Part shown: in pieces, positions 1 through 5,290 of the stretch
Layout of the letters: every line of letters begins with the position of its first letter
How positions within the stretch are numbered: the stretch's first letter is position 1
DNA from: Oscillospiraceae bacterium
Lineage (GTDB): Bacteria > Bacillota > Clostridia > Oscillospirales > Acutalibacteraceae
Length of the DNA: 5,290 bases
NCBI GenBank assembly: GCA_902796295.1
Contig: CADBOL010000054.1
Location: 1-5,290, forward strand
Direction of reading: 5' to 3'
Translations under genes and position numbers: made by a program
Notes under the pieces: generated by a model
Databases searched by the model: none
What the model saw: the letters and a program-made list of their open reading frames with translations, nothing else
What the model was told of the DNA's origin: nothing

Positions 1-2465
1 ATGTCGCCCTCTTTGATATCGTTGTATTTTTCAAGACCGATACCGCAGTCAAATCCCTGCGCGACTTCCTTGACATCATCCTTGAATCTGCGCAGCGAGG
101 CCATGACATCCTCGGTCACTATAATACCGTCTCTGACGACTCTGACCTTGGAGTTTCTTACGACCTTGCCGTTTGTGACGTGGCATCCGGCGATGTTGCC
201 GATTGAGGAAATCTTGACAACCTGTCTGACTTCCGCCTTGCCTATGTCAACATCTCTGAATTTCGGCGCAAGCATACCCTTGATGGCGGCTTCTATTTCA
301 TTTATACAGTCATAAATGACTCTGTAGCACTTGATTTCAACGCCGTCACGCTCCGCACTCTCCTGAGCGACGTTGTCGGGTCTGACATTGAATCCGACTA
401 TAATGGCGTTGGAAGCTCCGGCGAGCATAACATCGCTTTCACGGATTCCGCCCACGCCCGCGTGGATGACCTTGACTTTGACTTCTTCGTTTGAGAGCTT
501 CATAAGGCTCTGCTTGACCGCTTCCGCGGAGCCCTGAACATCCGCCTTGATTATGATGTTGAGTTCTTTCAGCTCGCCCTCTTTGATGGAGTCAAAGAGA
601 TTCTCAAGCGTAACTTTCTGGTATTCCTTGAACTGTTCCTCTTTGGCTTTTGCCTTTCTCTGCTCAACGAGCTCTCTGGCAAGTTTCTCGTCTTTGACTG
701 CGTCGAAGGCATCGCCTGCCTGCGGAACTTCGTCAAGACCCATTATTTCAACAGGTACCGAAGGACCTGCCTTGTTGACTTTGCGGCCTTTGTCATCGGT
801 CATGACTCTGACTCTGCCCACTGCGGAGCCGGCAACGATTATATCGCCCGAATTGAGAGTGCCGTTCTGAACAAGAAGGGTTGAGACAGGGCCTCTGCCC
901 TTGTCGAGCCTTGCTTCTATAACAATACCCTTGGCGTTTCTGTTGGGATTCGCCTTGAGCTCAAGCACTTCTGCAACAAGCAGAACGCTTTCGAGCAGCT
1001 TGTCAATGCCTTCTTTGGTGTGAGCGGAGCAGGGGACACAGATTGTGTCGCCGCCCCATTCTTCGGGAACAAGCTCATATTCGGTGAGCTGCTGAAGCAC
1101 TCTGTCGGGATTTGCGGTGGGTTTATCCATCTTGTTGATGGCAACTATAATCTGAACACCTGCCGCTTTTGCGTGGTTGATTGCCTCGATAGTCTGGGGC
1201 ATGATACCGTCATCGGCGGCGACTACAAGGATCGCGATATCCGTAGCCATTGCGCCTCTCAGACGCATTGAGGTGAACGCCTCATGGCCGGGAGTATCAA
1301 GGAATGTGATATTCTGGCCGTTGATGGTCACTCTTGAAGCGCCTATATGCTGAGTGATACCGCCCGCCTCACCGGATGTGACGGAAGTGTTTCTGATAGC
1401 GTCAAGTATCGAAGTCTTACCATGGTCAACGTGGCCCATAACAACAACGACGGGGTCTCTCTTTTCGAGATCTTTCTCATCATCTTTGCTGTCGTCTATA
1501 ATCCTGTCTTCAATGGTAACAACTATAAGCTTTTCGGCTTTCGCGCCTAATTCTTCGGCAACGATTGCGGCTGTTTCATAGTCGAGAACATCGTTTATCG
1601 AAGCCATCTGGCCGAAGCTGAAGAGCTTTTTGATTACTTCGGCAGCCGTCATTTTAAGCATTGAAGCAAGCTCGCCGACGGTAATCTCATCGGGTATGCG
1701 AAGATGAAGCTGCGGCTTCTTTGCTCTCTCGGCCGCGATTCTTGCAAGACGCTCTTTTTCTGTTTCGCGTCTCTGAGGTCTGTTGCCCTGCTTTCTGTAC
1801 TGTTTGCTCTTCTGATTGATTTTCTGCTTGGCAGGAGCGCTCTCATATGACCTCTTGCTGTTTGCGGGGCCGAGATTTTCATATTTCTCGTTATATTTTT
1901 CAAGATCGACATTTGACTGTCTGAGGTCAACGGTTGTCTGCTCACCCTTGGTCCTGCGCTGAAGAGGCTTATCCTCTTTCTTCTTTTCCTTGACGGGCTT
2001 CTGAGGCATGGCCGGCATTTTCGGAGCCTTTTCACGCTGCGGCTTTTTCTCTGCCTTCGCAGGCTCTTCGGCTTTCTTTGTCTGAGCCGGTTTCTTCTCT
2101 TTTACGGCAGGTTTCTTTTCTGCTTCCGCCGGCTTCTCCGCCTTTGCGGTTTTTTCTGCAGCTTTTTCCTCTTTCGCCGGTTTTTCCTCTTTTTTCTCCG
2201 CCGGTTTTTCAGCCTTTTCGGGCTTTTCTGCTTTTTCTTCCTCTGCGGGCGCACCGGGAGAGGTCAGAGCAAAATACGCGTCAAGATTGTCCGTTTCATA
2301 TTTTTTCGTATATTCCTCAAAAATCATGTCGAGCTCATCCGGCTCGGGAGCTGAGGTACGGGTTCTTTTTACTCCTTCAAAGTATTTGCCGAGCAGAGTG
2401 ATTATTTCCGGTGATTTTATTTCCAGATCTTTTGCTATATCCTGAATTTTATATTTTGTTATCAT
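1..2465 (-). CDS. infB: Translation initiation factor IF-2, nearly complete (3' end off the window)
   Basis: IF-2 is the GTPase that places fMet-tRNA on the 30S subunit and promotes 50S joining. The frame is open for 821 codons. An IF2_N domain (about 2-60) is followed by a Lys/Ala/Glu/Pro linker (about 74-175), a basic stretch (about 208-257) and a second IF2_N-like domain (about 252-325). The G domain carries G1 GHVDHGKT (344-351), G3 DTPGH (390-394), G4 NKMD (444-447) and G5 SAH (480-482). Beta-barrel domain II is about 513-592, domain III about 617-716 and the fMet-tRNA-binding C-terminal domain about 722-821, with GCHV, RRFKDD and DCG motifs. The last visible residues, NDIKEGD, normally lie close to the C terminus, so probably fewer than 20 codons are missing. 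The ATG at 2465 follows GGAGGT with a 6-base spacer and overlaps the ylxQ stop as ATGA. All GTPase motifs are intact, so the protein should be functional. Confidence 0.98.
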   Translation of the reverse strand, partial: MITKYKIQDIAKDLEIKSPEIITLLGKYFEGVKRTRTSAPEPDELDMIFEEYTKKYETDNLDAYFALTSPGAPAEEEKAEKPEKAEKPAEKKEEKPAKEEKAAEKTAKAEKPAEAEKKPAVKEKKPAQTKKAEEPAKAEKKPQREKAPKMPAMPQKPVKEKKKEDKPLQRRTKGEQTTVDLRQSNVDLEKYNEKYENLGPANSKRSYESAPAKQKINQKSKQYRKQGNRPQRRETEKERLARIAAERAKKPQLHLRIPDEITVGELASMLKMTAAEVIKKLFSFGQMASINDVLDYETAAIVAEELGAKAEKLIVVTIEDRIIDDSKDDEKDLEKRDPVVVVMGHVDHGKTSILDAIRNTSVTSGEAGGITQHIGASRVTINGQNITFLDTPGHEAFTSMRLRGAMATDIAILVVAADDGIMPQTIEAINHAKAAGVQIIVAINKMDKPTANPDRVLQQLTEYELVPEEWGGDTICVPCSAHTKEGIDKLLESVLLVAEVLELKANPNRNAKGIVIEARLDKGRGPVSTLLVQNGTLNSGDIIVAGSAVGRVRVMTDDKGRKVNKAGPSVPVEIMGLDEVPQAGDAFDAVKDEKLARELVEQRKAKAKEEQFKEYQKVTLENLFDSIKEGELKELNIIIKADVQGSAEAVKQSLMKLSNEEVKVKVIHAGVGGIRESDVMLAGASNAIIVGFNVRPDNVAQESAERDGVEIKCYRVIYDCINEIEAAIKGMLAPKFRDVDIGKAEVRQVVKISSIGNIAGCHVTNGKVVRNSKVRVVRDGIIVTEDVMASLRRFKDDVKEVAQGFDCGIGLEKYNDIKEGD
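1941..2246 (-). other. Low-complexity Lys/Ala/Glu/Pro linker of IF-2
   Basis: This segment encodes IF-2 residues of about 74-175, composed mainly of K, A, E and P in EKPA-, EEK- and AEKK-like units. It is rich in charge and should be disordered or form a charged helix or coil. IF-2 proteins commonly vary in length here, between the N-terminal domain and the conserved GTPase core. On the plus strand the segment reads as a pyrimidine-rich run, which creates open but meaningless frames. Confidence 0.85.
2175..2210 (-). repeat. Short direct repeat in the infB linker
   Basis: The 12-base plus-strand word CGCCGGTTTTTC occurs exactly at 2175-2186 and again at 2199-2210, in the same reading phase (24-base period). 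On the coding strand each copy encodes EKPA. Related, less exact copies of the same codons flank it. The repeat is in frame, so gain or loss of a unit would alter linker length without breaking IF-2. Confidence 0.7.
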
Positions 2466-2785
2466 GCGTTAACCTCCGTTCCGGTCTCAAGTAGTGAAAG
2501 CATTGCTTTTGCGAAGCCCTCATCATCGACAGTTATTACGGCTGATTTCAGCCCTGTTGCCTTTCCGATTTCCATCATACTGTATTGTGTTACTGCAATC
2601 GGTATTTGCTCTTTTTTGAAATTGATTTCTCTTTCGGCTTCCTTTCTCAGTCTGTCGGAAGAATCACTGCTCAGCAGACAAAGCTTTGCTTTACCGCTTC
2701 TTACCGCACCGACAGCACCGTCGTGTCCGCAGCTGAGTTTATTTGCCTTTCGGCACATCCCGAGAAGAGAGAGAAGCTTATCCAT
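2462..2785 (-). CDS. ylxQ: L7Ae/L30e-family RNA-binding protein YlxQ
   Basis: The 107-residue product belongs to the L7Ae/L30e/S12e/Gadd45 fold, whose members bind kink-turn or similar RNA. It opens with [17 protein letters not shown] (4-20), the typical YlxQ N terminus. [14 protein letters not shown] (31-44) matches the conserved beta strand plus RNA-contacting loop, and [18 protein letters not shown] (61-78) the second conserved half. Its precise cellular role is unsettled; the position between nusA and infB suggests ribosome or RNA metabolism. The ATG at 2785 was chosen because the family begins here. The frame stays open upstream to an ATG at 2950, but that would add 55 unrelated residues lying over ylxR. 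The start overlaps the ylxR end by 8 bases, and the stop overlaps the infB start by 4. Confidence 0.93.
   Translation of the reverse strand: MDKLLSLLGMCRKANKLSCGHDGAVGAVRSGKAKLCLLSSDSSDRLRKEAEREINFKKEQIPIAVTQYSMMEIGKATGLKSAVITVDDEGFAKAMLSLLETGTEVNA
2472..2477 (-). promoter_or_regulatory. infB ribosome binding site inside the ylxQ 3' end
   Basis: The minus strand reads GGAGGT, a near-perfect Shine-Dalgarno sequence, 6 bases before the infB ATG at 2465. It lies within the last codons of ylxQ, whose TGA stop shares bases with the infB start (ATGA, 2465-2462). This fixes the IF-2 start and suggests that translation of the two genes is coupled. Confidence 0.85.
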
Positions 2786-3047
2786 TTTTGAGCTCTTCCT
2801 CCATTCTCTCGTAAATCTCTGCCGGTATTTCACATGAGAATGCTCTTTCAAACCGGCCGGCCTTTCGCGCCTTCGCAAGGCAGGCGGCATCACGGCAGAC
2901 GTAGGCACCCCTGCCGGGCTTTTTGCCCGTGAGGTCAAGTGAGACATCACCTTCGGGACTTCTCACAACTCTCACAAGCTCTTTTTTAGGGCGCATTTCG
3001 TTGCAGCCCGTGCATTTTCTCATTGGAATACTGCGGTGTGCGGGCAT
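2778..3047 (-). CDS. rnpM: YlxR-family RNA-binding protein (RNase P modulator RnpM)
   Basis: The 89-residue protein is a full-length member of the YlxR (DUF448) family, named RnpM in Bacillus subtilis, where it binds the RNase P RNA and modulates its activity. The family signature is clear: RKCTGCNEMRPKKELVRVV (10-28), a GDVSLDLTGKKPGRGAYVC segment (33-51) and a basic helix KARKAGRFERAF (59-70). Cysteines at 12, 15, 51 and 56 form a CxxC...CxxxxC arrangement that could bind metal; that is inference. The ATG at 3047 follows AGGAG (3056-3060) with an 8-base spacer, which favours it over the internal ATG at residue 9. It starts 17 bases after nusA and overlaps ylxQ by 8 bases. The role in this organism is inferred from the family. 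Confidence 0.95.
   Translation of the reverse strand: MPAHRSIPMRKCTGCNEMRPKKELVRVVRSPEGDVSLDLTGKKPGRGAYVCRDAACLAKARKAGRFERAFSCEIPAEIYERMEEELKNG
2798..2802 (-). promoter_or_regulatory. Candidate ylxQ ribosome binding site within ylxR
   Basis: The minus strand reads GGAGG 12 bases before the ylxQ ATG, with a weaker GGAAGAG-like continuation nearer the start. The spacing is longer than usual. Because the start codon lies inside the final codons of ylxR, coupling by ribosomes terminating on ylxR may compensate. Confidence 0.5.
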
Positions 3048-3055
3048 AGGCTTAA

Positions 3056-3060
3056 CTCCT
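3056..3060 (-). promoter_or_regulatory. rnpM ribosome binding site
   Basis: AGGAG on the minus strand, 8 bases before the ATG at 3047, in the 17-base gap after the nusA stop. It decides the rnpM start. Confidence 0.8.
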
Positions 3061-3064
3061 GATC

Positions 3065-4132
3065 TTAATCGTCAAAATTTATTACCGGCTCTTCAAATTC
3101 CGGCTTGATGTCTATTTTCCAGCCTGTAAGTCTGTTTGCAAGGCGGGCGTTCTGACCCTTGTTGCCGATAGCGAGCGACAGCTGGTCGTTGGGCACCGTA
3201 ACTCTGCATGATTTCTCGTCTTCGCTGAGAATCTCAACTGCGATTACATCTGCGGGAGCAAGCGCTGCTGCAACGAAATCCGCAGGGTCGTCACTGTATG
3301 TAACAACATCGAGCTTTTCGCCGCCGAGCTCATCGACAATGCGGTTTATTCTTGAGCCCTTCTGACCTATGCAGGCGCCGACGGCATCAACGTTTTCATC
3401 GGTTGACATTACGGCAATCTTGCTTCTCGAGCCGGGCTCTCTTGCTATTGATCTTATCTCGACCGTGCCGTCAACTATCTCGGGCACCTCGATTTCAAGC
3501 AGTCTGCGCACAAGACCTATGTGAGTTCTCGATACCATGGCTCTCGGGCCTTTTGTGCCCTCTCTGATATCGGAGATATAGACCTTTACATAATCGCCTT
3601 CAACAAGGTCGTCTGTGGGAATCTGCTCGCTTCTGGGCAGCCTTTCAACCGCTTTGCCTATCTCGATGAAAGCATCCTTCGTATCGGGATCGACTCTGAT
3701 TATCTTTGCTGTCGCAAGCTCCTGATTCTTGTCAAGGAGTTCGGCTCTCTTTCTCTCCGTCTCGGCGTCATTGACATTCTGACGGATGAGGTGCTTGCCC
3801 TTGACGGCGTTGATACGGCTGATTACTTTTGTGTTTATCTCTTTATCAAAATTATCTCCGAGCTTGATTCTCTTTTTGAAGTTTCTCGCTTCTTCAAGTG
3901 AAATCTCGGCTATGGGGTCGGTAACTTCATCGACAACAGTTCTTCTGTAGAATGTTTTGAGAGACTGTTTTTCAGGATTGATATCAACAAAGATTACATC
4001 TTCTCTGTCGCCGTAATCCTTTTTTATTGAGGTGACGATGGATTTTGAGATCGCTCCGAATAAAACATCAACGGGAACTCCCTTTTCGTGAGCCATTGCC
4101 TCAACAGCTTCAAAAAACTCTGTGTTTTTCAT
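3065..4132 (-). CDS. nusA: Transcription termination/antitermination factor NusA
   Basis: NusA binds RNA polymerase and nascent RNA, enhancing pausing and hairpin-dependent termination. The 355-residue product has an RNA-polymerase-binding N-terminal domain (about 1-125), an S1 domain (about 136-203), KH1 (about 215-290, loop GQKG at 256-259) and KH2 (about 295-345, loop GNKG at 323-326). The linker SRTHIGLVRRLLEIEVPEI (201-219) is a family hallmark. There are no C-terminal acidic repeats like those of Escherichia coli NusA, as is usual in Bacillota. The ATG at 4132 is chosen because MKNTEFFEAVEAMAHEKG matches the usual N terminus. The frame continues to a TTG at 4168 inside rimP, which would add 12 unlikely residues. 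The gap to rimP is 19 bases. Two usually conserved prolines are replaced (HI for HP at 204-205; DA for DP at 249-250), probably tolerated changes. Confidence 0.97.
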   Translation of the reverse strand: MKNTEFFEAVEAMAHEKGVPVDVLFGAISKSIVTSIKKDYGDREDVIFVDINPEKQSLKTFYRRTVVDEVTDPIAEISLEEARNFKKRIKLGDNFDKEINTKVISRINAVKGKHLIRQNVNDAETERKRAELLDKNQELATAKIIRVDPDTKDAFIEIGKAVERLPRSEQIPTDDLVEGDYVKVYISDIREGTKGPRAMVSRTHIGLVRRLLEIEVPEIVDGTVEIRSIAREPGSRSKIAVMSTDENVDAVGACIGQKGSRINRIVDELGGEKLDVVTYSDDPADFVAAALAPADVIAVEILSEDEKSCRVTVPNDQLSLAIGNKGQNARLANRLTGWKIDIKPEFEEPVINFDD

Positions 4133-4144
4133 TTTTCCAATCAA

Positions 4145-4150
4145 TCCTTT
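4145..4150 (-). promoter_or_regulatory. Candidate nusA ribosome binding site
   Basis: AAAGGA on the minus strand just after the rimP stop, 12 bases before the ATG at 4132. The spacing is long, so this is a weaker site than those of rimP, rnpM and infB. An in-frame TTG at 4144 directly abuts it and is too close to be used. Confidence 0.5.
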
Positions 4151-4151
4151 C

Positions 4152-4625
4152 TTATTCGAAATCGTCAAGTTTTATGTATGAAGTTTCTTTTTTATCAATA
4201 TCCATTGCGTTTCCGTCGGGGAGACGGAGAGTAAATCTGCTCTTATCTGCGCTCTCAAGAATACCGCTGAATTCTCTGACGCCGTCAACGGGTCTTATGA
4301 GTTTGATTTTTATCTTGTTACCGATATTCTTGTCGAAATGCTCGGGCCTTGTCAGATCTCTCTCAAGCCCGGGGGAGCTTACTTCAAGGCAGTAGCTCTG
4401 CTCAATGGGATCGAGCTCATCGAGAGGAGCATCTATCGCGCGGCTGAATGCTTCGCAGTCATCTATGCCTATGCCTCCGTCTTTATCGAGAAAGATTCTC
4501 AGAAACCAGTCCGATCCTTCTTTGAGAAACCTTATATCCCATATCTCAACGCCGAGCTGCGCGGCAATCGGTGCGGCAATCTGCCATACGGCTGAAGATA
4601 CATTGCCGCCTTTACCCTTAGACAT
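4152..4625 (-). CDS. rimP: Ribosome maturation factor RimP
   Basis: RimP assists late assembly of the 30S subunit, especially around S12 and the central pseudoknot. The 157 residues match the usual family length of about 150-160. The N-terminal alpha/beta domain (about 12-84) contains GIGIDDCEAFSRAID (51-65) and leads into the signature YCLEVSSPGLERDL (78-91). The C-terminal SH3-like barrel (about 97-155) includes IKIKLIRPVDGVREFSGIL (105-123). The ATG at 4625 is preceded by AAGGAG with an 8-base spacer. It is the first gene of the operon, directly behind the candidate promoter and leader hairpin, and its stop lies 19 bases before nusA. This rimP-nusA pairing is widespread in bacteria. Confidence 0.97.
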   Translation of the reverse strand: MSKGKGGNVSSAVWQIAAPIAAQLGVEIWDIRFLKEGSDWFLRIFLDKDGGIGIDDCEAFSRAIDAPLDELDPIEQSYCLEVSSPGLERDLTRPEHFDKNIGNKIKIKLIRPVDGVREFSGILESADKSRFTLRLPDGNAMDIDKKETSYIKLDDFE

Positions 4626-4633
4626 ATATTTAT

Positions 4634-4639
4634 CTCCTT
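4634..4639 (-). promoter_or_regulatory. rimP ribosome binding site
   Basis: AAGGAG on the minus strand, 8 bases before the rimP ATG. The slightly longer AAAAGGAG (4641-4634) is complementary, apart from one bulged G, to the CTCTTTT in the 3' arm of the leader hairpin (4658-4652), so its accessibility could depend on leader folding. Confidence 0.8.
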
Positions 4640-4645
4640 TTCTGC

Positions 4646-4679
4646 AAAAGTAAAAGAGCGGGGCGACCCACTCCTTTAC
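4646..4679 (-). terminator. Leader hairpin with U-tract, candidate attenuator of the rimP operon
   Basis: On the minus strand GTAAAGGAGTGGG (4679-4667) pairs with CCCGCTCTTTTAC (4662-4650) across a 4-base loop. All 13 positions pair, two of them as G-U wobbles. The core GGAGUGGG/CCCGCUCU is followed by UUUUACUUUU (4655-4646) and preceded by an A-run, which is the anatomy of an intrinsic terminator with an interrupted U-tract. It lies about 20 bases upstream of rimP and downstream of the candidate promoter, so it would act as an attenuator of the operon. It could also end transcripts reading through from the magnesium transporter gene. The structure is read from the sequence; its activity is inferred. 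Confidence 0.6.
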
Positions 4680-4703
4680 GTTAACTCTATTCCAACATAC
4701 CGT

Positions 4704-4732
4704 ATATTATCACAAGATATCTTGAAAATCAA
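4704..4732 (-). promoter_or_regulatory. Candidate sigma-A promoter of the rimP-nusA-infB operon
   Basis: On the minus strand a -35 TTGATT (4732-4727) and a -10 TAATAT (4709-4704) are separated by 17 bases. A start near 4697 would give a leader of about 70 bases that contains the hairpin. An overlapping -10 reading, GATAAT with an upstream TG (extended -10), is two bases nearer and equally plausible. It sits in the only sizeable intergenic gap of the window. Confidence 0.55.
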
Positions 4733-4734
4733 GA
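4713..4734. promoter_or_regulatory. Overlapping palindromes at the promoter, possible operator
   Basis: CAAGATATCTTG (4713-4724) is a perfect 12-base palindrome in the promoter spacer. It shares its right half with a second inverted repeat, TCTTGA-AAA-TCAAGA (4720-4734), which covers the -35. Three alternating half-sites of the TCTTGA/TCAAGA type result (the leftmost is CAAGA, one base short). This could be a repressor operator, but AT-rich DNA yields such symmetry by chance, and no candidate regulator is encoded here. Confidence 0.35.
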
Positions 4735-4758
4735 GTTTTTTATAAAATTATTATATAG

Positions 4759-5290
4759 CTATGCTATATTAGGCATCAGAATACCGTTTGCGATAAACGC
4801 GGTAGCGATACCGAAATAAATCAGAAGAGTTACGGCGTCAACTATTGTCGTTATCATAGGTCCGGCCATCAGTGCCGGGTCAAGATGCAGGAGTTTTGCG
4901 AGAATGGGAAGCGAGCAGCCGATTGTCTTGGCCACAATAACGGCGCCGACCATTGCAAGACAGACTACGATAAATACGGGGATATCGGTATTTGTCTGGA
5001 AAAACGGAATCTTGCTGAGCAGAAACATTCTCGCAAAATTCGCCATCGCGAGGATCACGCCGCACATCACGGCAACGCGTATCTCTTTCCACAGAATATT
5101 GAAATAATCCTTGGGCTTTATGCTTCCGAGCGCGAGTCCGCGGATGACAAGGGTTGAAACCTGGTTGCCTGCGTTTCCGCCCGTATCCATCAGCATCGGA
5201 ATACACGCCGTCAGCGCCGTATAGACGGCGAGCTTATCTTCAAAGCTTGTGATTATCCTGCCCGTAAACGTGGCGGAAACCATAAGTATA
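4759..5290 (-). CDS. mgtE: MgtE-type magnesium transporter, C-terminal membrane part (5' end off the window)
   Basis: MgtE forms a homodimeric Mg2+ channel in the cytoplasmic membrane, gated by cytosolic N and CBS domains. Only the last 176 residues are visible; those regulatory domains would lie beyond the window edge. Numbering from the first full codon, the signature PMLMDTGGNAGNQ (31-43) and STLVIRGLALG (45-55) are followed by WKEIR (67-71), hydrophobic spans at about 72-90 and 103-125, and the final helix segment LDPALMAGPMITTIVD (136-151). Asp151 lies where Thermus thermophilus MgtE has its pore Asp432; this is inferred from motif and distance to the C terminus. The ATG at 5283 is internal, because open frame continues upstream with family-like residues. 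The TAG stop is 133 bases before rimP. No GC-rich terminator lies directly after the gene. Confidence 0.95.
   Translation of the reverse strand, partial: ILMVSATFTGRIITSFEDKLAVYTALTACIPMLMDTGGNAGNQVSTLVIRGLALGSIKPKDYFNILWKEIRVAVMCGVILAMANFARMFLLSKIPFFQTNTDIPVFIVVCLAMVGAVIVAKTIGCSLPILAKLLHLDPALMAGPMITTIVDAVTLLIYFGIATAFIANGILMPNIA

Noticed and set aside
1649..2035. Minus-strand basic open frame of 128 residues within infB
   Set aside because: It is a shifted-frame reading of the infB linker and second N-terminal domain. The infB frame here is intact and conserved.
2078..2401. Plus-strand open frame rich in Leu, Phe, Pro and Ser
   Set aside because: It is the complement of the Lys/Ala/Glu/Pro linker of infB, which lacks stops on the other strand because of its composition. 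It has no domain or convincing ribosome binding site.
2462..2950. A longer 162-residue form of YlxQ starting at 2950
   Set aside because: The extra 55 residues resemble no part of the family and lie out of frame over rnpM. The YlxQ family N terminus begins at the ATG at 2785.
3521..3901. Plus-strand open frame of 126 residues opposite nusA
   Set aside because: It lies wholly antisense to conserved NusA domains and has no recognisable motif.
4133..4168. NusA starting at the TTG at 4168
   Set aside because: It would begin inside rimP with 12 residues not typical of NusA. The ATG at 4132 matches the usual NusA N terminus.
4720..4741. Plus-strand hairpin TCTTGA-AAA-TCAAGA followed by a T-run, resembling a terminator
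   Set aside because: The stem is only 6 bp and AT-rich, and no plus-strand gene lies upstream. It is better explained as promoter-region symmetry.
4880..5206. Minus-strand 108-residue frame within mgtE
   Set aside because: It is a shifted frame of mgtE, whose own frame shows all the family motifs.
1..5290. A previously undescribed system, mobile element, CRISPR array or toxin-antitoxin pair
   Set aside because: All coding sequence is accounted for by well-known housekeeping families with intact motifs. No long repeats, integrase or transposase genes, or unexplained gaps above 133 bases are present.

Overview
This window is almost entirely coding, and every gene lies on the minus strand. It looks like a housekeeping locus of a Bacillota bacterium, most likely class Clostridia. 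The signs are the order rimP-nusA-ylxR(rnpM)-ylxQ-infB, the presence of the Gram-positive-type linker genes ylxR and ylxQ between nusA and infB, a short NusA without C-terminal repeats, and strong AGGAGG-type ribosome binding sites. A family-level assignment cannot be made by eye.

Layout, read in the direction of transcription (right to left). The window opens inside a gene for an MgtE-type magnesium transporter, whose C-terminal membrane part fills 5290-4759. A 133-base AT-rich gap follows (4758-4626). It holds a candidate sigma-A promoter, overlapping palindromes at that promoter, and a strong leader hairpin followed by a U-rich tract. Then come rimP (30S maturation), nusA (transcription elongation/termination factor), ylxR/rnpM (RNase P modulator family), ylxQ (L7Ae-like RNA-binding protein) and infB (translation initiation factor IF-2). 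infB is complete at its start and runs off the left edge with probably fewer than about 20 codons missing. Its frame was read through codon by codon and is uninterrupted for 821 codons.

The five genes are tightly packed: gaps of 19 and 17 bases, then overlaps of 8 and 4 bases. They very probably form one transcript linking ribosome assembly, transcription elongation, RNA processing and translation initiation. The most interesting non-coding element is the rimP leader. Its hairpin has the anatomy of an intrinsic terminator with an interrupted U-tract, suggesting attenuation of the operon, perhaps by NusA itself. Its 3' arm could also pair with the rimP ribosome binding site. No mobile element, CRISPR array, tRNA or rRNA was seen, and I found no evidence of a wholly new biological system here.
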